In this document: piece after piece, positions 12,933 to 20,367 of the stretch
Layout: each line of letters starts with the position of its first letter
How positions within the stretch are numbered: position 1 is the stretch's first letter
From: a bacterium
Lineage (GTDB): Bacteria > JAMOTN01
DNA length: 22,246 bases
Direction of reading: 5' to 3'
Assembly: GCA_027062325.1 (NCBI GenBank)
Contig: JAMOTN010000068.1
Location: forward strand, 1-22,246
Program-made: the position numbers and the translations under genes
Notes under the pieces: generated by a model
The model's database searches: none
Told to the model about the DNA's origin: nothing
What the model saw: the letters and a program-made list of their open reading frames with translations, nothing else

Positions 12933-13580
12933 ATGAAGTCAGATATAAGAAAGTTTACTTCGCTTATTCTGGCTTACTCATTCTTATTTGTTGCTTTTTC
13001 TGGATTAGTGTTGCTCTTTACGCCACCAGGGCGCATAGCAAATTGGTACGGCTGGAGTTTCTTAGGTCTGAGTAAAGGACAGTGGGAAGCATTTCACGTA
13101 TTTTGGGGAGTTGTCATGATTGTTTTTATTCCAATACACCTCTACTTCAACTTATCTCCTTTTAAAGCCTATGCAAAGTCTAAAACCTTCTGGGTAGCAA
13201 CTGGATTGAGCTTAGTTTTGATAATACCAGCTTATCTTGATTGGCCACCTTATTCGTGGATTGATAAGGCAACAGAAAAGGTAAAAGATTGGTACGATTC
13301 ACGCTATGGAACTAGTAAAGGTGGTTACAAAGGTGGCAGGAGTTTTTTTCAGCAAAAGTCCGGAGTTATTCAACCACGTGTACACATGGAGTTGGAAAAA
13401 TTGCGTGATTTGGCAGAACGTGATCTTAAGGCTGAATTTTACGAAGTGAAACGATATCTTGAGGATAAATATGGAATACAAGTCAGGGGGAGAGACAGGT
13501 TAATAGATATCTCAGAAAAGACAGGAGCATCACCTGCTCAAATTTGGGAGGAACTTGTGAAGAAATTTCTGAAAAAGTAA
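12933..13580 (+). CDS. DUF4405-type membrane protein, possible b-type cytochrome, with a C-terminal helical domain
   Basis: A 215-residue inner-membrane protein with three hydrophobic helices at about 9-29, 56-72 and 86-101. His55 (AFHVFWG) and His69 (IPIHLYFN) sit in or beside the second helix in the pattern of DUF4405 proteins, which resemble small membrane cytochrome b units, so haem ligation is plausible but inferred. A Gly/Ser/Lys linker (about 115-145) leads to a soluble helical domain (155-215) containing VKRYLEDKYG and ISEKTGASPAQIWEEL. That domain is duplicated in the relic at 12231-12356, which suggests a conserved module. The start ATG follows AGGGGGTGG. It ends before a bidirectional terminator shared with the TonB receptor gene. 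Its electron donor or partner is not in the window. Confidence 0.8.
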   Translation: MKSDIRKFTSLILAYSFLFVAFSGLVLLFTPPGRIANWYGWSFLGLSKGQWEAFHVFWGVVMIVFIPIHLYFNLSPFKAYAKSKTFWVATGLSLVLIIPAYLDWPPYSWIDKATEKVKDWYDSRYGTSKGGYKGGRSFFQQKSGVIQPRVHMELEKLRDLAERDLKAEFYEVKRYLEDKYGIQVRGRDRLIDISEKTGASPAQIWEELVKKFLKK

Positions 13581-13601
13581 GTAAAAGGATGGCAAAGTAA
13601 A

Positions 13602-13637
13602 GGGACCGCCAACAAGCTGAAAGCGGCCCCGAATTTT
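13602..13637. terminator. bidirectional intrinsic terminator between convergent genes
   Basis: GGGACCGC (13602-13609) faces GCGGCCCC (13623-13630). On the plus strand there is one A/C mismatch and a TTTTT tail at 13633-13637. On the minus strand the same position becomes a G/U pair, so the eight-pair stem is complete and is followed by TTTACTTT. It serves the DUF4405-type gene (+) and probably the TonB receptor gene (-). Confidence 0.75.
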
Positions 13638-13647
13638 TAGCTATTTT

Positions 13648-15570
13648 CTACCACTTTATCTTTACTCCTACGAAAGCTTCGCGTGGAGTTCCGGCATAGT
13701 TTTTGACCGGCTGATAATCCTTGTCAGATATGTTGTTAACTCTTACGAAAATCTCAACTTTTTCACTTACTTTATACGAAACGTTCAGATCCGCAACGGT
13801 GTACGAATCCAGTTTTTCAGTATTATTTGTATCAGTGTAACGCTCCCCAATTGAGCGTACACTCAATTCAGCTTTTACCTTCTTCTCCTTGTAGCTTACA
13901 TTGGCAGTAAGTTTATGTTTAGGCTTATACGGAATGTAATTATCGGTGTTGTCATTTTTGGCATTTATGTAGGTATAAGAAGCAGACACATCTACATGGT
14001 TTGTAAGTTTGTGATTAATTTTAGCTGACCATCCCTTACTTGTAGCTTCATCTACGTTGACAGGCTGCCATTTGGTTCCAGTATTTTGCCAAGTTATAAG
14101 ATCGTCGTACTTATTGCGATAGAAAGTCAGTTCCAGTTCGGTTTTTTCAAATTTTTTGGATATGCTGACGTTTATCTCACGATTGGTCTCGGGATCTAAA
14201 TTTGGGTTTCCAGAGCTCCAGCCTGTGTCTGGCCAATACAAATCGTTAAGTGAGGGAGCCTTGAAGCCTTTTGAATAATTCATTTTGAAAGTCATATCAG
14301 AAACTTTTCTAGCAAAACCTACTTTGAAGGTTGTCTCTGAATCAAAGGCTTCGTTTTTATCAGTTCTAATAGTTACATCAACTACGGAAAGAGCATTCTT
14401 CTTCTCACTAAGTTTCCACTTGTAGCCCAACCATACTCCAAATGTGTCAACATCCTTTTCATAAGTTGAAGAGGATAAGTAGTGCCCGTATTCATGTTTA
14501 AAGTCAAATCCTCCTAATAAAATCTGCTTTTCATCTATAACGTGTTTCGCAAGGAATGATGCATCCTCTAATATTCCTGTTACATCAGAAGAGTAATACT
14601 TATAAGTATCATCGGGATCTTTTGTTTCGGTGTTTTCATAGTATTTGTGCAGTTTTAGAGTATAAGAGGTTTTATCTGATACATCTTTTTCTATGCTTAT
14701 GCCGGCCAAAAATGCTTTTCTGTCCTCGGTATAATTGTTGTCATCGTTGTTCAAACTGAACCCATCAGAAGTTCCAAAGTCTAAATCGATATCATCATCC
14801 CAGTACTTAAATGTAGCTTTGTAAGTGTAGGCACCATCATGATTTACCACTTTTAAAGTGGCATAGTTTTTCTCAACTCCATCTTCTTCTGTTCCGTTGT
14901 AGTAGGCAGAAAATCCATCAGTTTTATAATGTCCAAAGCCGAGATACCAGGATGTGCTTTTGGAATTGCGAGCGGTGGATAAATAGAATGAAAATGTAGA
15001 ATCTTTACCTCCAAACAGTTTCAAATTAGAAGTGGTTGTAGCATTTTTAGGGATAACTTCAATTATATTTATAACTCCACCCATAGCATCTGATCCATAA
15101 GATGAACTGACAGATGTATTGGATAGCTCTACTTTTGTTGGTGCAAAGAGAAATAACATGCCGAAGTCGAAGTTTCCTGTTGTGGGGCTTTTCACTTGGA
15201 AACCGTCTATCAACACCAATGTATCTTTTGAAGAAAGTGAGGAAGCTGTTATTAGAGAAGAGAGCTTACCTGGCCCTCCGTAGTTGTTAACAGTGAGATT
15301 CGAAGAGATGTTTTCCAATGCTTCTGAAAGCGGTTTGAATTCTTCAAGGGATAATTCCTCTGAGCTAATAATTTCGGTATGCACAGAAGTTAAAGTGGCA
15401 GTTTCAGGTATTCTATCAGGGGTAACAACAACTTCAATTTCTGTTCCCTTTGCATAATAATCTACTTTTGCAAATGTGAGATTGCCCAGCATCAATAAGA
15501 GAAGTAAGAGCAAAGCGAACTTTGCTAACAATGTAAAAAGAGAAAATTCACCTTTAGGTGTGGCCTTCAT
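13648..15570 (-). CDS. TonB-dependent outer-membrane receptor, BtuB-like size
   Basis: A 640-residue ligand-gated outer-membrane barrel. The signal peptide has a long Leu-rich core with likely cleavage after TFA (residue 33). A TonB-box-like stretch (TEIEVVVTP, 42-50) follows, then the plug domain with LVLIDGFQV (117-125) and SSYGSDAMGGVINII (155-169), then about 460 residues of alternating beta-strand sequence ending in VGVKIKW with the terminal aromatic used for barrel assembly. This size is typical of BtuB/cobalamin or small metal-chelate receptors. Substrate cannot be set from sequence, but the divergent NicO-type transporter suggests nickel, cobalt or a corrinoid. The start ATG follows AAGGAGG. 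No tonB, exbB or exbD gene is in the window. Confidence 0.92.
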   Translation of the reverse strand: MKATPKGEFSLFTLLAKFALLLLLLLMLGNLTFAKVDYYAKGTEIEVVVTPDRIPETATLTSVHTEIISSEELSLEEFKPLSEALENISSNLTVNNYGGPGKLSSLITASSLSSKDTLVLIDGFQVKSPTTGNFDFGMLFLFAPTKVELSNTSVSSSYGSDAMGGVINIIEVIPKNATTTSNLKLFGGKDSTFSFYLSTARNSKSTSWYLGFGHYKTDGFSAYYNGTEEDGVEKNYATLKVVNHDGAYTYKATFKYWDDDIDLDFGTSDGFSLNNDDNNYTEDRKAFLAGISIEKDVSDKTSYTLKLHKYYENTETKDPDDTYKYYSSDVTGILEDASFLAKHVIDEKQILLGGFDFKHEYGHYLSSSTYEKDVDTFGVWLGYKWKLSEKKNALSVVDVTIRTDKNEAFDSETTFKVGFARKVSDMTFKMNYSKGFKAPSLNDLYWPDTGWSSGNPNLDPETNREINVSISKKFEKTELELTFYRNKYDDLITWQNTGTKWQPVNVDEATSKGWSAKINHKLTNHVDVSASYTYINAKNDNTDNYIPYKPKHKLTANVSYKEKKVKAELSVRSIGERYTDTNNTEKLDSYTVADLNVSYKVSEKVEIFVRVNNISDKDYQPVKNYAGTPREAFVGVKIKW

Positions 15571-15593
15571 CTTTCCTCATCCTCCTTTTCAAA

Positions 15594-15607
15594 TAGTGTT
15601 TTAAAAC
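15594..15607. promoter_or_regulatory. candidate operator box 1
   Basis: TAGT followed by the perfect palindrome GTTTTAAAAC. It lies between the possible -10 box and the start codon of the TonB receptor gene. The same TAGT-GTT-N4-AAC layout recurs at 15670-15683. The regulator is unknown. Confidence 0.35.
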
Positions 15608-15616
15608 TGATCAAAA

Positions 15617-15622
15617 ATTATA
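15617..15622 (-). promoter_or_regulatory. possible -10 box for the TonB receptor gene
   Basis: The complement reads TATAAT, 47 bases upstream of ATG 15570. No consensus -35 is seen. Just upstream on this strand is GGTGCAGGTGTGG (15638-15626), which recurs elsewhere in the window. Confidence 0.4.
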
Positions 15623-15625
15623 CGG

Positions 15626-15638
15626 CCACACCTGCACC
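15626..15638 (-). repeat. 13-bp dispersed repeat, copy near the TonB receptor promoter
   Basis: The minus strand reads GGTGCAGGTGTGG. The identical 13-mer is on the plus strand at 18738-18750, in the carboxylase operon. Here it fills the region directly upstream of the -10 box. Confidence 0.6.
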
Positions 15639-15669
15639 CCATAAACCTGCTACTGGAAAAAACACATCT

Positions 15670-15683
15670 TAGTGTTATATAAC
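15670..15683. promoter_or_regulatory. candidate operator box 2
   Basis: TAGT followed by the perfect palindrome GTTATATAAC, 76 bases from the start of box 1 (about seven helical turns). It lies 25 bases ahead of the TATAAT of the divergent transporter gene. The shared layout in one divergent promoter region hints at a common metal- or ligand-responsive repressor. Confidence 0.35.
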
Positions 15684-15707
15684 CAAAAATGGAAAGTTTG
15701 GCAAGCT

Positions 15708-15713
15708 TATAAT
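15708..15713 (+). promoter_or_regulatory. possible -10 box for the NicO-type transporter gene
   Basis: TATAAT lies 100 bases before ATG 15813, without a recognisable -35. The leader of about 95 bases contains no structure I can identify as a known riboswitch. Confidence 0.35.
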
Positions 15714-15812
15714 AAAGTGACTCCTAATGAGGAACATTCAGTGTTATTAGGCAATAAATAAATTAATCGAAATAGAGATAAAGTACAAAGTATAAAAGGA
15801 GGTAGTGCAGAG

Positions 15813-16556
15813 ATGTTTCATCATTTACATGAGAGCTTACATCACTTGATTCATACATTAGTTCACAACTTATCTTCTGCAGGATGGATGAGCGTTATAA
15901 TCGCCTTTATGATTGGTTTTTTACACGAGTTTGATCCTATTCACAACAGGTGGATGCTGTTAGCAGCAGCGGTAGCTGTTGGGAGAAAGCAGCGTCAGTA
16001 CTGGCTGTTTGCTGTCACTGTTGGAATTTTACATTTTTTTACTAACTTAATCATAGTTTTATTTGTAAAGGGACTAGTGTCACATGGAGGGGCAGGGGGA
16101 ATCGAAAAAGTTGACATAAAAATTTTATCAGGCATATTTTTAATTATGTTGTCATTATATATAATATTTCACAAACATGAGCATCATTATGATAGTGGTG
16201 GAGAGAAGTCAGGGAAACATAAAGCTTCTCACGAATCAGATAAAAGAGATAAAAATGGCCCCCTTACTACCAAAGAGACATTTCTTTCAGCTCTTGCAGT
16301 TGGAATTACACCTTGTCCGCTGACAGTTCTTATCCTATCCACAGCCTCAACTTTAATGAATTGGCTTCAGACGGTTTTAGTTGTTTTCTTCTTCCACTTA
16401 GGCTTAACTTCTGCAGTCTTAATGTTTACCTATATCATGGCCAGAGTTGGACGTCCGTTTTTTGAAAAACATACAGCAAAAGCACGACTCATTTCAGCGA
16501 TATTGATACTTATTTGGGGAGTTGTGTTGATTCTGCGCTCAAAGTTACTTGGATGA
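15813..16556 (+). CDS. NicO/RcnA-type nickel/cobalt transporter
   Basis: A 247-residue inner-membrane protein with about six hydrophobic segments (near 25-55, 63-88, 102-119, 155-180, 186-210 and 225-243). The first membrane region holds GFLHEFDPIH (35-44), matching the His-rich metal motif 'GxxHxxxPxH' of the NicO/RcnA branch, and the fourth holds GITPCPLTVLIL (164-175), the family's 'PCP' motif. The N-terminus (HHLHESLHHLIHTLVH) and the loop at 120-141 (FHKHEHHYDS and onward) are rich in His, as expected for metal handling. Members move Ni2+ or Co2+, either as efflux pumps or uptake permeases; sequence alone does not tell direction. AAAGGAGGT precedes the ATG. It diverges from the TonB receptor, and its last 12 bases overlap the convergent biotin carrier gene. 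Confidence 0.85.
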   Translation: MFHHLHESLHHLIHTLVHNLSSAGWMSVIIAFMIGFLHEFDPIHNRWMLLAAAVAVGRKQRQYWLFAVTVGILHFFTNLIIVLFVKGLVSHGGAGGIEKVDIKILSGIFLIMLSLYIIFHKHEHHYDSGGEKSGKHKASHESDKRDKNGPLTTKETFLSALAVGITPCPLTVLILSTASTLMNWLQTVLVVFFFHLGLTSAVLMFTYIMARVGRPFFEKHTAKARLISAILILIWGVVLILRSKLLG

Positions 16557-17081
16557 AATTTCATTTGCTCCCTTTATAGGTTCCAATACTATTGCAACTG
16601 TCTCTGCTTCTACCACTTCTCCTTCTTTAATGTTGACTTTGGTAACTTTCCCAACAAATGGGGCTTTCACTTCGTTTTGAAGTTTCATAGCCTCCAGTAT
16701 AAATAGTAGATCTCCTTCTTTTACGATATCCCCTTCAACCACTGCAACTTTTATAATATTACCGGTTATAGGAACTTTTATTTCTCCAGATGAACTGGCG
16801 TCTTTTGATTTACGTCTTCTAATTGAATCATCCGACACACTCACAAAGTAGTTTTCACCTTCTATATTTAAACTAAAGCCATCTTCTCTCTTATAAACGT
16901 ATATTTCAAAACTTTTTCCATCTATTATTGCCGAGAAAGCCTTAAACTCAAGTTTTTTGAGATCTATCACAACACTTTCAGAAGTTTCAAAATCAGTAAC
17001 TTCTATTAGATCTTCGTGATTTTCTACTCTATTTACATCGAATTTGACCTCTTTCTCTCCACAAGAAACTGTTACTTTCAT
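16545..17081 (-). CDS. biotin carboxyl carrier protein with a BT-like N-terminal part
   Basis: 178 residues. The C-terminal 75 form a biotinyl domain with EAMKL (130-134); Lys133 is the biotin site, and VPITGNI (103-109) and KAPFVGKV (139-146) are the flanking turns. It carries carboxybiotin between the biotin carboxylase and the carboxyltransferase. Residues 1-95 are beta-rich and resemble the BT linking domain that lies between the carboxylase and carrier parts of propionyl-CoA carboxylase alpha chains. A Ser/Lys-rich hinge (86-100) separates the two parts. The gene starts 12 bases after the biotin carboxylase gene, consistent with translational coupling and a two-polypeptide version of a PccA chain. 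It is last in the operon and overlaps the convergent transporter gene by 12 bp. Confidence 0.92.
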   Translation of the reverse strand: MKVTVSCGEKEVKFDVNRVENHEDLIEVTDFETSESVVIDLKKLEFKAFSAIIDGKSFEIYVYKREDGFSLNIEGENYFVSVSDDSIRRRKSKDASSSGEIKVPITGNIIKVAVVEGDIVKEGDLLFILEAMKLQNEVKAPFVGKVTKVNIKEGEVVEAETVAIVLEPIKGANEISSK

Positions 17082-17093
17082 CTACACCACTCC

Positions 17094-18644
17094 TTAGGGG
17101 AGGTTTACTGAACTCATTTTGTAAGGGATATTTAGCAATCTCCAGTTTGAATAGGAGGCTGATTTTGAGTTGTCGCTAATTGTAACTTTATCTGTGGAAG
17201 AAGAACTATGAATGGCGGAGAAATCTGTTTCTGTTTTGGCTTTGAAGAACAATGCTGCTGCTATTTTCATTGCAAGACATTGATATCTTTGAGGACGTTT
17301 AAAGTTTTTCTTGCCAAGCCAGTACACGCTATAATTACCTAGTTTAAATGTCTCTTCTGATAGTATCTTTTGTAAAACCCAAATGTTGGTTTTGACTCCC
17401 TCTACCCTAAACTCATCGAGTGCTCGCATGGCTCTGGCTATAGCTTCTTCGCGAGTCGAACCCCATATTATCAATTTGCTAATCATGGAATCATACTCCA
17501 ATTTCACCCTGTCACCGTAATAAACTCCGCAGTCATTTCTAACTCCAGGGCCTTCAGGAAGTCGCAACGCCTCAATCTTTCCGGCACTTGGCATCCAATT
17601 GTTCTCATAATCTTCTGCGACAATTCTCAGCTCTATTGCATGTCCTATAGGAATTGAAGGTACCTTGATAGATTTGAGATTTTCTCCTTGAGCAGCTAAA
17701 ATTTGAAGTTTTATTAAGTCAAGTCCTGTTATAGCTTCAGTAACTGGATGCTCCACTTGGATACGGGTATTTACTTCCATGAAATAAAACTCATTTCCAT
17801 CCACTAAAAATTCCACTGTTGCCGCACCATGGTATTTCGCTTTTTTTATGAGTTTCACCGAGGCTTCTTTTAATTTACTTCTAAGTTTTGGAGTCAGAGT
17901 GGGAGCTGGTGCCTCTTCTATAATCTTCTGATACCGTCGTTGAATTGAACAGTCTCTCTCAAAGAGAAATAAAACATTGCCGTGTTTATCCGACAGTAGC
18001 TGAACTTCTATGTGTTTAGGATTTTGCAAGAATTTTTCTATGTAAACTGCAGTTTTGCCAAATGCTTTTTCGCTTTCTGATACAGATATTTCAAAGTTTT
18101 TTATAAGTTCATCCTCGCTCCAACAGATACGTATTCCTCGTCCTCCACCTGCTGCAGCATTTTTTATTATCACCGGATAACCTATCTGGTTTGCTACTTT
18201 TAAGGCTTCTTGAGTGTCATTTATCAGATCGCTTGAAGGAACCATGGGAATTTTGAGCTTTTTAGCTATTTTTTTGGCTTCAATTTTGTCTCCCAAAAGT
18301 TTCATAGCGGTGTGGTCTGGACCTACGAATATTAGATTCATCTTTTCTATTTCCTTCGCAAACTCGTGGTTTTCTGATAAAAATCCGTACCCCGGATGGA
18401 TTGCATCTGCTTGAGATTTTTTAGCTATGGAAAGTATCTCTTCCACATTAAGGTAACTCGATACTGGAAAGGCATAATCGGCCAAACGCACGTGTATTGA
18501 ATCCCTGTCGTCTGGAGTGTAGATTGCCACACTCTCTATACCCATATCTTTACAGGTTCTTATTATTCTCACTGCTATCTCACCGCGGTTTGCTATGAGA
18601 AGTTTTTTTATAGTTTTCTTCTTAACATCTTTTTTAAACCACAT
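17094..18644 (-). CDS. accC: biotin carboxylase subunit of an acyl-CoA carboxylase
   Basis: ATP-dependent carboxylation of biotin, the first half-reaction of the acyl-CoA carboxylase. The ATP-grasp fold is complete. Counting from the alternative ATG 18665, it shows KKLLIANRGEIAVRIIR (20-36), HPGYGFLSEN (90-99), the glycine loop AAAGGGRGIRI (170-180), RDCSIQRRYQKIIEEAPAP (237-255), MEVNTRIQVEHPVTE (296-310) and the C-terminal YDSMISKLI (391-399). GAGGTG (18656-18651) sits six bases before ATG 18644, so I use that start (516 aa). The family core ends near residue 455. About 65 further residues contain a Ser/Thr-rich stretch and then SNWRLLNIPYK, resembling the beginning of the BT domain of PccA-type chains, which seems to continue in the next gene. 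Confidence 0.95.
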   Translation of the reverse strand: MWFKKDVKKKTIKKLLIANRGEIAVRIIRTCKDMGIESVAIYTPDDRDSIHVRLADYAFPVSSYLNVEEILSIAKKSQADAIHPGYGFLSENHEFAKEIEKMNLIFVGPDHTAMKLLGDKIEAKKIAKKLKIPMVPSSDLINDTQEALKVANQIGYPVIIKNAAAGGGRGIRICWSEDELIKNFEISVSESEKAFGKTAVYIEKFLQNPKHIEVQLLSDKHGNVLFLFERDCSIQRRYQKIIEEAPAPTLTPKLRSKLKEASVKLIKKAKYHGAATVEFLVDGNEFYFMEVNTRIQVEHPVTEAITGLDLIKLQILAAQGENLKSIKVPSIPIGHAIELRIVAEDYENNWMPSAGKIEALRLPEGPGVRNDCGVYYGDRVKLEYDSMISKLIIWGSTREEAIARAMRALDEFRVEGVKTNIWVLQKILSEETFKLGNYSVYWLGKKNFKRPQRYQCLAMKIAAALFFKAKTETDFSAIHSSSSTDKVTISDNSKSASYSNWRLLNIPYKMSSVNLP

Positions 18645-18692
18645 GAGTTTCACCTCACTATTCATAAGGTGACGGAATTAATAAGTAAAAGG

Positions 18693-18725
18693 GAGGGGGC
18701 AGCGGTGAATCAATGCCACCCCCTC
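18693..18725 (-). terminator. GC-rich hairpin between carboxyltransferase and biotin carboxylase genes
   Basis: GAGGGGG (18693-18699) pairs with CCCCCTC (18719-18725) around a 19-base loop. In the minus-strand transcript it follows the carboxyltransferase gene by about 38 bases and is trailed by CCTTTTACTT, a weak T-rich tail. It may act as a partial terminator, setting the ratio of carboxyltransferase to biotin carboxylase, or as an mRNA-stabilising stem. Confidence 0.45.
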
Positions 18726-18727
18726 AA

Positions 18728-18747
18728 GGTGCAGGTGGGTGCAGGTG
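18728..18747. repeat. perfect 10-bp tandem repeat (GGTGCAGGTG x2)
   Basis: Two exact adjacent copies of GGTGCAGGTG lie in the non-coding space just downstream of the carboxyltransferase stop. With the next bases the second copy forms the 13-mer GGTGCAGGTGTGG, also found near the TonB receptor promoter. Confidence 0.75.
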
Positions 18748-18763
18748 TGGTCAAAGGGGTAAG

Positions 18764-20320
18764 CTACAACGGTATGTTGCCGTTCTTTTTAGGTGGAAGG
18801 GAGTCACGTTTTGTAAGGAGATATTCCAAGTGTTTGTAAATGAATTTTCGAGTATCCTTTGGGTCTATGACATCATCTATGTATCCTGTTTGGGCCGCAA
18901 CGTAAGGATTTGCAAAGTTTTGCCTATATTCTTCAACTGCAGCTTTGCGTGCTAAAGCTACTTCTTCTTTCTTTAAGTTCGCAAATTTTCTTTTATAGAG
19001 GATGTTAACAGCTCCTTCAGGTCCCATAACGGCAATTTCGGCCGTAGGCCATGCAAGGTTGATGTCAGTCGCAAGGTGTTTTGACCCCATAACGATGTAA
19101 GCACCACCGTATGCCTTTCTGAGAATCACCGTTATCTTTGGTACGGTTGCTTCACTGTAAGCAAACAGAAGTTTGGCTCCATGAGCTATTATTCCGCTAT
19201 GCTCCTGCTCAATTCCCGGCATGAAGCCCGGAACATCGACGAGTGTGAGAATTGGAATTTGAAAGGCATTGCAAAATCTCACAAAGCGAGCAGCTTTAAC
19301 GGCTGCTTTACAATCTATTGCTCCTGCAAAGTGAAGTGGTTGATTTGCAACTATTCCAACAACTATTCCTCCGATGCTTGCAAATCCTATAACTATGTTT
19401 GGGGCAAAATTTTCCTGAAGCTCAAAGAAATAGGCATCGTCAACCATTGCTTCTATAACTTTCTTTACGTCATACGCCTTCAGAGGATCGGAGGGAACTA
19501 AGTTGTACACATGACTAACTTCACGATTTGGATCATCTCTTGATTCAATAATCCTTGGGCCTTCTGCATTATTGGAAGGTATAAAATTCAGCAGTTCCCT
19601 CACCCATGCATATGCATCTTCTTCTGTGACTGCTGCATACGTTGCAACTTGAGTTTTGGTTGTATGAATCTCTGCTCCACCTAACTCATCTTTTGTGGTC
19701 TCAACTCCCATGACAGCCTTTACGACATCTGGACCTGTAACAAACATGTTGGCTATATCTTTAACCATTACCACAAAATCTGTAAGAGCTGGTGAGTAAA
19801 CAGCCCCCCCGGCACACGGTCCGGCTATTATGGAGATTTGAGGTATAGTTCCTGAGTATCTAACATTTCTTAAGAATATCTCTCCGTAACCTGCAAGTGA
19901 GTCAACACCTTCTTGAATGCGCGCCCCACCTGAGTCGTTTATTCCTACAACAGGAGCACCTGTTTTATAAGCTAAATCTATAACTTTACATATTTTTTCT
20001 GCAGCAGCTTTCGATACTGATCCTCCGAACACTGTAAAATCTTGTGAAAACACAAATACAGTGCGCCCATTTATCTTTCCCTTACCAACTACTACTGCGT
20101 CACCGTAAATCTTCTTCTTCTCCATTCCAAAGTTATGACAACGGTGCACGACGAATCTGTCGATTTCCACAAAGGAACCTTCATCAAGAAGCAAATTTAT
20201 TCTTTCACGAGCTGTAAGTTTTCCTTTAGAGTGCTGCTTTTGAATCCTTTCATTGTCATTTGAATAAAGTGCTTGCTCAAGGCGCTTATTATAGTCATTT
20301 ATGACATTTGCTATGCTCAT
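18764..20320 (-). CDS. acyl-CoA carboxylase carboxyltransferase subunit (PccB/MmdA type)
   Basis: Transfers the carboxyl group from carboxybiotin to an acyl-CoA. The 518 residues are the usual length for PccB-type beta subunits, with both crotonase-like halves. The N half has NDSGGARIQEGVDSLAGYGE and GPCAGGAVYSPALTDF; the C half has VDVPGFMPGIEQEHSGIIAHGAK and RKAYGGAYIVMGSKHL with AWPTAEIAVMG. The residue after GGAY is Ile; as I recall, propionyl-CoA carboxylases have Asp there and acetyl-CoA-accepting homologues Ile, so substrate preference is open. GGGGGTGGG (20333-20325) sits four bases before ATG 20320, preferred over an in-frame TTG at 20335. The gene lies between fused succinyl-CoA synthetase and the biotin carboxylase. 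The carboxylase subunits argue for an ATP-driven carboxylase over a decarboxylase or transcarboxylase. Confidence 0.93.
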   Translation of the reverse strand: MSIANVINDYNKRLEQALYSNDNERIQKQHSKGKLTARERINLLLDEGSFVEIDRFVVHRCHNFGMEKKKIYGDAVVVGKGKINGRTVFVFSQDFTVFGGSVSKAAAEKICKVIDLAYKTGAPVVGINDSGGARIQEGVDSLAGYGEIFLRNVRYSGTIPQISIIAGPCAGGAVYSPALTDFVVMVKDIANMFVTGPDVVKAVMGVETTKDELGGAEIHTTKTQVATYAAVTEEDAYAWVRELLNFIPSNNAEGPRIIESRDDPNREVSHVYNLVPSDPLKAYDVKKVIEAMVDDAYFFELQENFAPNIVIGFASIGGIVVGIVANQPLHFAGAIDCKAAVKAARFVRFCNAFQIPILTLVDVPGFMPGIEQEHSGIIAHGAKLLFAYSEATVPKITVILRKAYGGAYIVMGSKHLATDINLAWPTAEIAVMGPEGAVNILYKRKFANLKKEEVALARKAAVEEYRQNFANPYVAAQTGYIDDVIDPKDTRKFIYKHLEYLLTKRDSLPPKKNGNIPL

Positions 20321-20367
20321 ATCGCCCACCCCCAATTGAGTTTTCTGAATCGTTAAAGCTTCAAAGC

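Noticed and set aside
15571-15812. Cobalamin riboswitch before the TonB receptor or NicO gene
   Set aside because: No B12-box-like core was found, and on the receptor side the G-rich stretch lies upstream of the likely transcription start.
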